A stretch of DNA of 64,000 nucleotides from Siphonodentalium dalli (taxonomy: Eukaryota; Mollusca; Scaphopoda; Gadilida; Siphonodentaliidae). Under the pieces are notes generated by a model that ran no database searches, had not been told where the DNA came from, and was given only the letters and a program-made list of their open reading frames with translations. Location of the stretch: the NCBI GenBank assembly GCA_032622095.1, contig CP136067.1, positions 62,194,893 through 62,258,892 of the forward strand, in the 5' to 3' direction. Of this stretch, positions 12,481 to 24,400 are shown piece by piece. Each line of letters begins with the position of its first letter. Positions within the stretch are counted from its first letter, which is position 1. The position numbers and the translations under genes are program-made.

Positions 12481-13877
12481 AATTGGATGTTATCACAAAG
12501 ATACTTGTAAATGGTCACTTTTGATGAAAGGTGGCTGTTCACCTGGTTTCTATGGAAAGTGGAGTGTATCACATCATTTATTTGAACTGTTAGTAATTTT
12601 TAATTGGCTAAAGTCAACATTATATAATAAATATATGAACAACTGAATATCATATAATCATATCTATATAGATGTGATATATTGTATATGCAATAATTAA
12701 TGATCATATTACACAATTGTATGCAATAATTAATGATATTATTACAAATCATATCCAATAATGAATGACATTATTACACACCTTTATGCAATAACTAATG
12801 ATAATATAAAACATTAACTGCAACACCATTGTTTGCTATGTGGTTATTTCTTGATTTGCACTGGGCTATCAAACACCTTGCTGTTATTATTACAACTAGA
12901 TTAATCAGATTTGATCATCCCTCGCTGGATATAATCTCATCACGGATTTAACCCGAGAATAAAAAGTTTTAGGATGATGCTTTTTAAATAGTTTAAGACA
13001 AGCATTATGCATTGCTAAACTGTTTATTCAACCTAGATTCCACTATACATCACTATGTCTATAATGTAATTTAATTTGCAATATAATTTAAAGGATTATA
13101 TGATCAATAAAGAGCATTTGTTATCAGTCCATAAATATGTCGGGAGGAAATTGGTGGTAAAACCATTGTGTGACAGGAAGAGTATCAGTCAGAGGTTACA
13201 TGTATGTTGCTTCATGTTTATACATGCTAGGTCTCATGGCACAAACGCTCTTTATTGATCATATAATTTATTAGTCCCCCTTTAAGTCATCTGCGGTCAA
13301 ACTTCAACGTCAATCTTCAAATACGCCCATCCCAGCATTCTCGTCAATTTTCTGTCATATCTTCTATTATAAAGCTGATAAGGAAAGCTCCTCATTGCTC
13401 ATATTTAAGTCATCTGAAGTCAACAACATCTAACTCTTGACACTTTATGGGTCAATTTACCCCCCATGTTTAAATTTTCACCGACAAGTTACAACCATTT
13501 TGGTTGTATTATTAATTATTTTATTTAATCAATAATTAGTGCCCTTTTAAGACATCTGATGTCAACGGGGCCTATCTAATCAGAATTTCCATGTCAAATT
13601 ACCTCCATATAAAATATTTCAGCTCCGATCGTCCAGCCGTTTCTGTATAAACGATCAGTGCGCACCGGAAGATAAAAAGCCAATTGCGTGAGCCTTTCAA
13701 GTTTGACACTGCATGTTGCTTGCAGTCCCTCATGTGATGTCACATGAGGGAATATTAACTATTCAGACTGCATAATCCATGATAGAACATTAAATCGGCA
13801 TAACTTCAGTTACGGGCAACCTATCACAAAAATCTTTTCGGCACCGATAAAAAATCTACACTGGTGTAATCCTTTAA
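12481..13877. other. Non-coding stretch with a short palindrome
   Basis: AT-rich, no convincing ORF. At 13727-13750 CCCTCATGTGA and TCACATGAGGG form an 11-bp-arm palindrome. Around 13270-13580 'aagtcatctg..gtcaac' recurs loosely. Confidence 0.5.
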
Positions 13878-14127
13878 CCCTTTCTCTACTACATACTCTT
13901 TGATGAGTAGTTCCCTTAGGAAATGTTCAGATAAACGACCATTTGTTGATTCATATTGAACTTATTATCTGAACATTTCCCACCAAAGAATATGAATCCT
14001 TCTGAACTTGTATCGGCTTTCCATTGGTCTGTTGTTTGCTTTTTTTTAACATGAACATCCCTCCAAATGAATAATACACCAATATAATGTGTACTTTTAT
14101 AACTGAATCCATTAAGTATAGAAAGGG
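13878..14127. mobile_element. piggyBac-like MITE with TTAA target sites
   Basis: TTAA at 13874-13877 and 14128-14131 flank a 250-bp element. Its ends CCCTTTCTCTACT and AGTATAGAAAGGG are inverted repeats (12 of 13). TTAA plus CCC termini are typical of piggyBac elements. Inside, 'ttatctgaacatttcccacc' faces 'aggaaatgttcagataa'. A decayed relative lies at 44860-45130. Confidence 0.72.
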
Positions 14128-14131
14128 TTAA

Positions 14132-15149
14132 ATAAGATTTTTAGCAATGTACAATACTAATTTTTACTCATATTGGACATTTCTTTCACACACACAGCTT
14201 TAGAAGCTGACAATGGAATGACTGAGATTAGCATATTTGTTTTATATGGCCCAATTGTAATATAAAGTACATGTGTGGGCTCATGCAGCACACAACTTCA
14301 TGAGCAAATATGTACATGGGTGCAATAAGCAGGCATAAACATATGTACGTCCTGATGACCGTGAGCATCAAATGATCAAATGGACGGTGTGTAATAAATG
14401 TATAATCACATGCATACATTGAAGTGCCAAATGCATCACAATTGTTTGATTCTAGAAAATACAGTGTGAGCCTGTGGGTCTCACTGCAGAAATACATTGA
14501 AACAATCTCTTGCAGTGTTATTAAACTCTTCAGCAGATGCATACAATTCTACACTAATCCCCCCCCCATGTCAAAAAGCCAGAGATATTCACCTGTAATA
14601 GCTACTCGAAGAGATTACCGTCCATATTATCAAGATAGATAACTACTTTGCTTATTGGATAAATCACAACAAATCATACATTCACAAAATAGGTTTTCAT
14701 AAATATATCAGTAATTGTATAAAATGCTTGCTATGCTTATTAAAGGTTTGATGAGCATTTAAGATTGGAAGATTCTATATCTATTAAACAAAATGGTGAA
14801 ATATCTTTCATAAAAATACTGTCTATATTGAAAACATACAAATATGCCAATATCCATCAATCTCTTAATTTTACTATGTTTTATTGTGCACCCAATGGCA
14901 TATTTGTGCGAAATGCAGCAAAATACAGTAGATTTCAAGACGATCAACAAAAAAATGTGTATTGTTCTTGAACAATATAAACCTATTACGTCAGCAACGT
15001 CACTGGCAACCTCAACTTTAACAGAAAATGTCTTCGCTAAATTATGGGGTATAGTCTACATTAAGCACACATTTGTTCAATTAAATACAACATTATTGAC
15101 CTAATGTTAGTATGTTACAAGCTGCAATCTTCAGAGTGTGCAATAAACA
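14132..15149. other. Non-coding, no recognised feature
   Basis: AT-rich sequence with short overlapping ORFs on both strands; none resembles a known protein. Confidence 0.5.
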
Positions 15150-15301
15150 TAGAACAACACAGTTGTGTGAACATGTGAACGTTATTGCACTCGTTTGTCG
15201 TGCCGCGAGGTAAAACTCAAACCTCCGGTTCTCATTTTACCACCGCGTCACAACAAACTCGTGCAATATTGTTAACCAGTTCACACACTTGTGTCGTTCT
15301 A
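15150..15301. mobile_element. About 150-bp imperfect foldback
   Basis: 'agaacaacacagttgtgtgaac...gttattgcactcgtttgt.gtg.cgcgaggtaaaa' pairs with 'ttttaccaccgcg.cac.acaaactcgtgcaata..gtt...gttcacacacttgtgtcgttct' around a short centre near 15225. Confidence 0.65.
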
Positions 15302-15331
15302 TCTATATATTTCCTAAAGTCAGACATAAAG

Positions 15332-15431
15332 ATGTTGTACATCCTGTTTATCATTTCTATATTTAGTCTTGCATTCTCTGAACAAAATATTCAAGTTGGG
15401 GAACTTTCACTTCAAGTTCCCAAATTAATAG
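15332..15431 (+). CDS. Weak candidate first exon encoding a signal peptide
   Basis: ATG at 15332 opens a short frame with a classic signal peptide (MLYILFIISIFSLAFS, then EQNIQVGELSLQVPKLI). It runs into AATAG|gtttgt, a possible splice donor, at 15431. No downstream exon could be identified and no known family is recognised, so it may well be chance. It lies outside the syndapin gene, so a plus-strand gene here is possible. Confidence 0.18.
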
Positions 15432-15439
15432 GTTTGTAG

Positions 15440-18325
15440 CTACATAGCACAAGAACATGGCAACGAGATATAATTTTGATCACAACAAACGCTAATGGGT
15501 TACAGGCCATTGTTTGAAAGCTTGTCTTGCATTTCATTTCTATCGACAACTTAAGGGTAATCAGAGTCTGAAAATCATCTTATTAACTCATAATCTTGTT
15601 TTTGTAATGAGTGTTTTGGACGTTAGGAATAGTTATCACATGAGAATACCACAGACTCTTGGAAAAAAAATAAAACATGGTCCAATATGGTTCTATCTAA
15701 ATAAACTTTACACTGTATTGCACATAGAGCAACACACAGTGTTCATAATATAACAACAGTCATGCTTGGGAAACAAGCAAAATATACAATCATATGGGTT
15801 AAGACTTGTGAGAAGATACTGAAAGGATGAATTCTCAAAAGACTATAAATAAGCAAGCTTTATCCAAGCTAAGTGAATTGTCAGTTACTCTGTCAGCCTG
15901 TGCCAACAAAGATGTTTAAACTCAACATAATGGAATGCTAGAGTAAAAGTAAGTCCACAGAACAGAGCAGCGTGACGTTAAATTTCACTTTGGTACTTAA
16001 GAGAAATTAAGCTTAATTCCAACCAGCGGGGAAAACGAAATATATTATGATGGCGTGCAAAGTGACATCACATTATTGGCGAACTACAATATGCATGTAT
16101 TATATTTATGGAGATGCTGGCTCAGTATGTAATAAAAGTTTAAAAAGACAGACTGAATGAAATTATCACACAATGGCTGCAACACCCCTGAATCATAAAC
16201 TAAATTTTTTATTCAGCATATCTCAAAACAGTGAAGTCAGATTCTGTTTGAGTTGATGATGTTATCAAGAGATTTTTCAACATTATAGGGATGCACTTCC
16301 CCAAGAACAAGATGTGATTGTATTATTGAATGTTTTGTATTATTTAACATTTTGCTGCTTTTTCACAACAAAAAACTCATCTATGTAATCTATGTACTCA
16401 TCTATGTAATATGGTGTGGAACTCATTTGGATTACTCCCTCCACTGAGGTGTTCAGAATGGAATAATTATGCCAAAATTAATAAATTTTCATAAATTTAA
16501 TAGCCAAATAGGCAGAAAATAGCATTTAAAACTTTAAAACTAAATATATGCAGTGACTATTGTCAGCAGAATCAATGCCACATGTTTATCAGCTAATGAT
16601 TCATCCCGTATGTTAAGCAGTGCTTAAATATTTACATTTGTGAGTAGTTCAAACATTGTGTTCACTGAAATGGTAGTTGATGTGGTTGGAATTTTTGACA
16701 GTCTTTCCAGCGTAGATAGTATAACTTATTGATTTTATTCACTGAAGTAAGTCCACCATGTCTTTAATAAGCTATCATTTGATTTGCGACAATGCCATCC
16801 ATGTGACATCACATGATCACAATGCACTGATACATCAGCTGTAACACTAATCAGACTACAGGCTAAAAGTTGATATAGTTTATCATTTGGAACAGAAAAA
16901 GCTTGGTTAATATAATCTTTTAATCATATGATCAGCTCTGGGCTTATGGTACAATTATCTAATACCATTATTTCAGTAACAATATATACGGTAATATACC
17001 AACAAAAGTTTGGGAGGATGAATAAACAATAATTCTGTGACGATACAGAGAAAATATAGAATGATCTACTACTCAATAGTTTTTAACAGGTGTCATGAAT
17101 ATCCGTATTAAGAAAAAAAACAGTTGTCCTGGCAAAGTGAGATATTCAGGGTTCATACCTGTACAGTTTGATCATGATAAAATTCAACATTTTAAGGACC
17201 TCACTCAACAAAACTTACATCATACTGTGAATGGCTTTAAATTTGTTATAAATTTTTGTGGTTCATCCATTTATGACTTTTTTGTGAGTTCGTAAATTTG
17301 TGGGTCGCCGGTACTAGTAACTGTCACCTCCAAATAATAACAATCCAACTAATAAGTCCAACTAATAGAAATGCAGCCACCTTGGCACTAGACTTAATTA
17401 GCACTTTGCGTGTCCAAGCTTTTGTTGCCGACTATCGAGAATGTTAACAAAGGGATTTTATTACATAAACCTACATTATAAGCTAGGTGAAAGTCACTCA
17501 AAATAATCAATGCGAGAATGGGGATTATTTACTGAAGCCAACATTAATCTGCACTGGCTTAATAGAGTTACCTTCCATATGACATTTCTCAACATGGCGA
17601 CAGCAATAGTTTCAAAGATAATTTTCCGTGGGGTTTGTAATTTTGTGGTTATCAATAACAATGAAAACCATGAAAATTGGACCACCACAAATAAATGTAC
17701 TTTTACAGTAGATTAGGTTAATATAATTCCTAAATTAATACTTTATCTTTTAAAATATTATATATATGACTTTCATTGAATTCTTCACACAGATGGTAGG
17801 AACTGTCAACTTCTATTATGTAACAGTGTAGGTGCTGGAAGCCTTTAAACATTAAAACAACAAACATGATTTAAATGTAAGAAGATCACTTCCACATAAC
17901 TTGTTTGTGTTAGTAGGTCATGTATGCAATTTGAACCCAACTATAAGTAAAATTCAGGCACTTTCCAAGGATTTCCAGGCATGGAAAGAACAGAAATCAA
18001 ATTCAATCAATTTAAAGGTTTCAATCACCTCTATGAACCCTGATAGATGCATTGACATCTTGTCAACAAGAAAATGAGAAATTTGTTACAACGGACAAGA
18101 CGAAGTACTTGTCACAAACTAAATAATGGGACCTTACATGAAGAAAATAATTTACGATAGTACAGAGACAACTGAACACGATGCTTATATGTATGAACAT
18201 TTCACAATAAATGAGATGCATAGATGGGGAGAGCACAGCGTAATTTACAATACATTCAATGTTCCCGATTGGTGAGGATACAATGGTGATGGAGTTGTGA
18301 TTCTATCGCCATGGTAATCATTCTG
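15440..18325. other. Non-coding, no recognised feature
   Basis: Nearly 3 kb of AT-rich sequence. Only small internal duplications are seen, such as 'catctatgta' near 16380-16410. No ORF looks real. Confidence 0.5.
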
Positions 18326-18482
18326 TAAGTGCATTCTCTTATATACTGTGAGTCCCCCGTAGGGAGAATTCACTGGCTTACAAGGTCAAGGTAAATATTG
18401 TTACACCTATGTATACTCTTACATACGTGAGGCTCCCTATGGCAGACTCGCATAAATAAGAGAATGCATTGGCACAGGGCTA
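18326..18482. repeat. Diverged palindromic 'gcattctcttata' element
   Basis: 'gtgcattctcttatatactgtgagtc' at the left faces 'gactcgcataaataagagaatgcattggcacagggc' at the right. Same family as 36632-36861 and the fragment near 3590. Confidence 0.7.
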
Positions 18483-18857
18483 TTCACAAAATTTCAGGAA
18501 GCTCCAATCATGAAAGGGTTATTTGATAACTGTTTACACTGTCACTTCCTCACTTAATGTCATTTTCGATTTCTAACTTGAAGAATTCCATATTAGAATG
18601 TGGTCTTGTTTAATAATAATCGAAATTGATGCACACATTACTTGATTATTACCCCAGTCATAGGGCATTGATTACCCATCTTCGCTTAGGAGGAAGCAAA
18701 CAAAAGCAAATAGAGAGCACATCAGGATTAACATACCAACAATATCCATTGACAAGTGACCGGGTATTCTGTTAACGGACTAGTTCCCCATGACAACTGT
18801 TGCATGAGATGCTAGCTGAAGGTAACCAACACAGCATTTGATGTTCAATGGCCGAGA
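18483..18857. other. Non-coding, no recognised feature
   Basis: Nothing gene-like is seen between the palindromic element and the tRNA-like sequence; it may include SINE body. Confidence 0.45.
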
Positions 18858-18931
18858 GTGGGATTCGAATGCATGATGTTTTCACACCCATGGCATTACA
18901 AATTGTGCACACTAACCACTGGACCACAGCG
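18858..18931 (-). repeat. tRNA-derived SINE head
   Basis: On the minus strand 'gctgtggtccagtggttagtg' resembles an internal A box and 'cattcgaatccca' a B box, at tRNA-like spacing. The stems do not form a sound cloverleaf, so a tRNA-derived SINE or pseudogene is favoured over a working tRNA. Confidence 0.55.
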
Positions 18932-20032
18932 TTACTACAATTTTCCATAGTTTTTTCCCCCTGAATGAGTTTAGATCTTTGTTTAGTTTTCTCTGAAATA
19001 ATCTTCTGTAAAACAACATAGAGGATATGCTGAGATTTACAGAAATTTGGAGGTGTCCAATCTTTTAATTTTTATTTACTTAGTTTTATCACTGAAAGTA
19101 GCTGCACAATTGTTTGTGATAAAGAATAGAGGTAGCAGTGACATTAATTTTATTGTTTTTTCTTCTCATTTTGCTTTAGCTACATTGGGAATTGTTAGTT
19201 TAAGCAAACAACACATTCATGACACTTCCAAGATGTCAAGATGGAATTTGATGCATCAAGCCCACTCAATTTTAAACAAGAAACTATAGTGTATTAACCT
19301 GAAACATAATTATCATTTCCAGGAATCACTCGAAATAACAAACAAAGATCCTGTTAATGGACAGCAGATGAAAAACATAATCCCATCACATGTTGCTTGA
19401 TCAACGATCTCCACATCAACAAGTGACTGGGAGAGGACTTACACAAAAGCCACAATAGACTTGTTGTCTCATCCCATTCCAATCACTCATAATCATCCAT
19501 TAGCATTTTGTTAAAATACTAATCTTTTTTTTTGTATTGGGAATAAATATTGTTTACACCAACAAGTGATTGCCCTTTATACAATCTATGTTTTCTCCCA
19601 AATTATATTAAAAATACAAATCTTATTGTCAAAAATGATGCACATTTTACAGTATAACCAACATGGTTTCAGGTCGAATATATCACCTCCTCGTGAACAA
19701 TGAATGCATCACGGACTGCATATAACGATAACAAGTGAATCAACAAAAGTGCCTGCTGAGGCAAAACAAGTTCAACACATAACAAAGAAGTCATGATTCT
19801 AATGAAACATTCCAAAGCCAAACATTGAATGCCCATAATAAACATTTGAGCTACACAGACTTACTGTATATTATAAACTCATTATTATAAACACACTACC
19901 AAATATGGTGTTGAAACTTATATTGGGATTGACTAAATATCGTCCGCTGTTTCATTCTTAGTGAATTTTAAGAGGTGATCAGAAGGAATGCATTATGGAA
20001 AAGTATGACACGTCATTATAACATGCAGTCAA
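18932..20032. other. Non-coding, no recognised feature
   Basis: AT-rich intergenic sequence; the short ORF at 19047-19289 has no family resemblance. Confidence 0.5.
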
Positions 20033-20130
20033 AGCCAAATCCAGGACTTCTTTATGATAGCATATATCCAAGGCCAAATCCAGGGCTTCTTTATGATAGC
20101 ATGTATCCAAGGCCAAATCAGGACAGACTA
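20033..20130. repeat. Short tandem repeat, 39-bp unit, 2.5 copies
   Basis: 'gccaaatccagggcttctttatgatagcatatatccaag' is repeated with few changes. Confidence 0.8.
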
Positions 20131-20406
20131 CATTCTCCGATTCATTGCTTCAAGGATATCACAGTTAACAAAAAGATAGGGCTTTAATATACACACACAC
20201 TTGTTTTGCCAAATGTTCTTGATACATGTATTGGATTTTCTCAAAATCTGTCTGGAATTTCTATTTGAAATTTGGTATAAGTGACACAAAATTATAAGTT
20301 TGAAATTATAAGACTGCTTTCAATACTTTATGACATGAAAAATCTTTATAACTTTCACTGTTTTCAGAAACCAAGAAATGTGTAAAGTAGAACTTTGTCA
20401 TGAGTG

Positions 20407-20450
20407 CAGTTTATATATCCATGCTACCAGTTTATATATCCATGCTACCA
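20407..20450. repeat. 23-bp direct duplication
   Basis: CAGTTTATATATCCATGCTA occurs twice head to tail. Confidence 0.8.
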
Positions 20451-21331
20451 AATCTCAAAGTTATGAGAGGGAACTTAATTTTTCATAATACCAGAAATTT
20501 CATAATTATTTTAATTTAGAAAAACAACCACCTATAAATAATTTTCTAAATTAGAGAATTTTTATGCCATGCCTGTTGAGGGAAAAATTGGGCTGAGTTC
20601 ATTGGTCCATAGAAAAATCCCAACTGACCACCATATCTATGATAATGTGGCCTATTTTCAGTTAATAGCTTCTTGCTTGAGCAGACCAGATTGCATATAA
20701 ACATGTCCATCGGGCTGCTTTATTCCACATATATGATCAATGTTATATAATGTGATTAAATTTTTTTAACTTAACACTATAAAACAAATGAAGCTCTCTC
20801 TCTCATAGAGCCAAGAAAATAAGCTATTTGCTTATTTTGTGAAATTATCAATTATTTTAGAAGTTTTTGGTACCAAGAGACAAAGAGAAAATATTTAACC
20901 CCTCAAATGTATAAAATCCATTCTCTTAACAACTATTAAAATTCTATTTGCAAGAAAGATGATGATATGAGAAATTCTTTATTTAAAATGTCTTAAATAC
21001 AAATTGTGCACTGAAATGACTCGGAAATTGAGAAACTATAAAACTTTTTTGTGGGACGTTATATAGGATATATAGGTTAATTTTTAAGTACTTTTCAATG
21101 ACCGGCATGAACTTAAGCACTTTTAAAGGAGTGGGTTGAAATTTAAGCACTTTACATTTAGCGTACGAACCCTGTTTTAAAGATAAGTCTGGCATTTTCA
21201 TAGATTTTGCCTTCTTTTCTCATCGTTGATATATTCATTTTCAACCCTGATTATTATTAATAACAGCCCTATTAGTCCCTCATGGGAAGAATGTATTGAT
21301 TTGTCTAACTAATAAATCAGATCCAATGTGT
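20451..21331. other. AT-rich sequence downstream of syndapin, probably containing its 3' UTR
   Basis: No ORF of note. The end of the syndapin mRNA should fall here; the AATAAA at 20978-20983 is the nearest candidate. Confidence 0.4.
20978..20983 (-). promoter_or_regulatory. Candidate poly(A) signal AATAAA for the syndapin mRNA
   Basis: The minus strand reads AATAAA about 350 nt past the syndapin stop codon. The region is AT-rich, so the hexamer could occur by chance, and no transcript end is visible. It is offered only as the nearest plausible 3' end. Confidence 0.25.
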
Positions 21332-21444
21332 TCAGTTGCTGACTTCCTCCACATAGTGAGCAGGATAGAGTCCGATTATGCCATTTTTCTTGCCTTTTGC
21401 CCAGCCCATGTCATCTTCGTCGGCCAACTTCTCAAATACATCTC
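21332..21444 (-). CDS. PACSIN: Syndapin terminal exon: second half of SH3 and stop codon
   Basis: This exon is short (113 nt) and was found by reading for the SH3 end motif. The acceptor is atttatag; the first two bases complete a Gly codon. It then reads DVFEKLADEDDMGWAKGKKN and GIIGLYPAHYVEEVSN before TGA at 21332-21334. It aligns along its whole length with the PACSIN SH3 end (DELTKLGEEDEQGWCRG...GLYPANYVE). The residue after the conserved Trp is Ala, where vertebrate PACSINs have Cys. Phase and alignment fit the exon at 42984-43126 exactly. Confidence 0.94.
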
Positions 21445-24400
21445 CTATAAATTAAATATGGTTAGAGTCAAATGGTATCAACATCAACATTTATAAACAG
21501 ATTTCGGGTCTAGGTCAATAAAAGCAATTCCAACTGAATGAAGTGTGATTTGATCATAGTAGATTCCGATGAAGTAGATTCCGATGAAGTAGAGCGACAG
21601 AAGTAGATTCCGATGAATCGGGCATTTGCAGCTCGAATCGTATCTCCATTCCATGGGGTTTGTGATACGTTCATTGAACTGTCTTTAAGTGTCTTATTGC
21701 CACTTATTCGGTCATGTTCGCCATGACATTGTGTCAGATAGAAATTCAGTGCAACATATCCCAAACCCTCCATGAAACTATTAAAGAGTCACTTGCCTAT
21801 GTCATGATTTTCCTAAAAAAAAAACACAAGTTCCAACGGACGTTTAAGGAGATTAGCATTGTTATATCGTATCTAGTGAATTTTTCAGTTTTTGTCATGA
21901 GACACCGAAATACAAATGGTAGATAATGTCAATCACTAGTTGATTCGATTCGAGATTCGATTCAATGTCGATATCAGGAAGGAGATATCGAGATTCGATT
22001 CCCCCGATTCGCAGATCCCTAAGTTATATACGGTTCTAAGTAATGTAATCATACTGTTTCATAGTGTTTGTGGAAACGGATAGATTTGATACTCGATAAG
22101 TTTACCTGTTATATATCATGAGGGGGTTACTCCCTTTACAAATTGGGCATGTATGATGAGGTGGCCATAAATGTGTATAGATCCATGCACAGGGTGGGCA
22201 TTATCTGTCTGTGTGGTTGTGGTGGGCATTAGAGTTGTGTATATGGGGGAATATCTGGACACTTGGATGCTCTTTATAAGAGGTGATAATTGGAATTTAT
22301 TCCAGACTGCAAGTATTCATAATGTGTTGAAACTTCGTTTGAAAGTCGCTATCTGGTCATGAAAACTTCATATCATTGGGCTCATGTGGCCGATCTAATT
22401 ATTTACTGGTATATAAATCGGAGATTGTGGTGTAAAATCGGACAGGGCATTTGTAATTCTGGGGATAAGAAAAGATCTAAACGGAGTTCATGAATATTAC
22501 AAATATTCAAAATGTGTTAAAACTTCTTCTTTTGAAAGTTATTATCTGGCCATCACAACCTCATGATAATGGGCTGATGTGTTAGATCTAATTATTTTCT
22601 GGTACAAAACACCTTATCGAGGGACATTCTGAATCATTTGACATCACATCGGACAGGATGCAACTAACGCATGCGATTTCCCAAATTAGTCTGTACTACC
22701 TGATCTAAACATCCTTTGTCAGTGCGCGCCCCATCGGTGGTTAATTTAGAGATGTTTCGCCATCAAGTTACAACGTAAAAACGCTTACATGTACATTCTT
22801 GAAAACGCAATGTTTATTGCGATTAAAACGAGGGGCAGATCACGATCGGCAGATGTTTAACACATACCTTGGTGATAGCGATTAGCTACAACTGATAATT
22901 TGTCAAAAATATGATAACAGGAATCCATATATCAGTACCCAACTGGAAATCAAAAGCTCAAATAATTTGTCTTAAGAAGGGTTAAAGTATTTGGGGTGGG
23001 GAGGAATAGTTTTAAATCTCCTAACTATGTCCCTATTCACATAAGGACCTCTCACTGTGAGATCCAACAGTTTAGTGATTTTGGAGGATATGTTTAGGAG
23101 TTAAAACAACATACATGTATGGGATTCCATCTCATATTTAAATTGTACTTTAATTACCCCCCCCCCCCCCCCCCCCATTCTCACAAGGGAAAATAAGGTT
23201 CATGGAAATATTAACAACATCTACCATCTTGATTTTCAAAACAAGGCATCACCTGCAATAGTCATGTAGATTTATCTGCCTGTTACCCATTGCATAGATA
23301 AATCATATTGGCTATCAGCCATTATTTTAATTTCAAATTGAAAGCATGCGTCTGAAGGGTTAATATATTTTTCAAAAATCAATCAGTCAATATCAAAATT
23401 GATAGAAGTGAATAGTGGGCAAAGATAACCATAGATAAGAGATATGAGGTAGAATCCATGTACATTATAGCATGTGGCTATGGGAAGCTTGGAAAGGGTT
23501 AATTATTATCTAAGCAGATCAATGGAATATAGAAAACACTTATACAGGTGAGGGGTCCCTTATCACACCCTGTGATGAAATTTCAAGAATAGGAGAAACA
23601 AGAGACTCATGCTGCCATTAATCAAATAATCTAATTTGACAGATAAGATAAACAATTAGCCAGCCACAATTGTTGTTTAATTTTGACTTCATCTAACCAA
23701 ACCCCAAAGCTCTGTACCATGTCATCACTCAATTAATAACAAGATTTCACTTGGAATGACACCATCTATAAAATGTACTCTCATATACTCTGAATATTGG
23801 ATGTTCACATGCTAAGTTATTGATATCATTATATTACATGTAACTATTGCAATAAAAATCTTCATATTTTCAAAACAGGACATCACACCTAATTAATGGT
23901 ATAAAACTAAAACAAATAAAAGTGTTAATGACCATTTTTATACTTCCATGGTGTAACCAAGGAAGTATATTGTTTTTCTACTGCGGCCGTTTTCTGTTTA
24001 ATTGGAAATACTCAGAAACTAATGGGAGGAGGACCGCGAAATCTCTAGCGAATGAAGGCATCTAAGGTCTACTAAAAATAATGGTATCCGGATGTTGGTC
24101 CAATATCTTTTGACAGAGTTATGGCCCTTTTTCGATTATTTTTCATTATTATTATTATTATTATACTACAGTATTTTTCAACGCCCAAATCTCGGAATGT
24201 ATTAGTACTAGAAAACTCAAGTTTGGTAAGTATGTTGGGGTAAATGAGTTCTATGCCTTTGGCTCATAACGGATATTGTCCGCATTTACCCCGTGGAGTT
24301 ATCTCCCTTTATATGAAAAAATGTCATTTTATTATCTCGGAAATTATAAGGAGCAGAGCATCGAAAATTGGACTGTATGCACATCTCGATATGCCCTACT

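Noticed and set aside
18858-18931. Functional tRNA gene
   Set aside because: A- and B-box-like motifs are present, but stems are broken and no clear anticodon arm forms. A SINE head is more likely; the same holds for 29515-29600.
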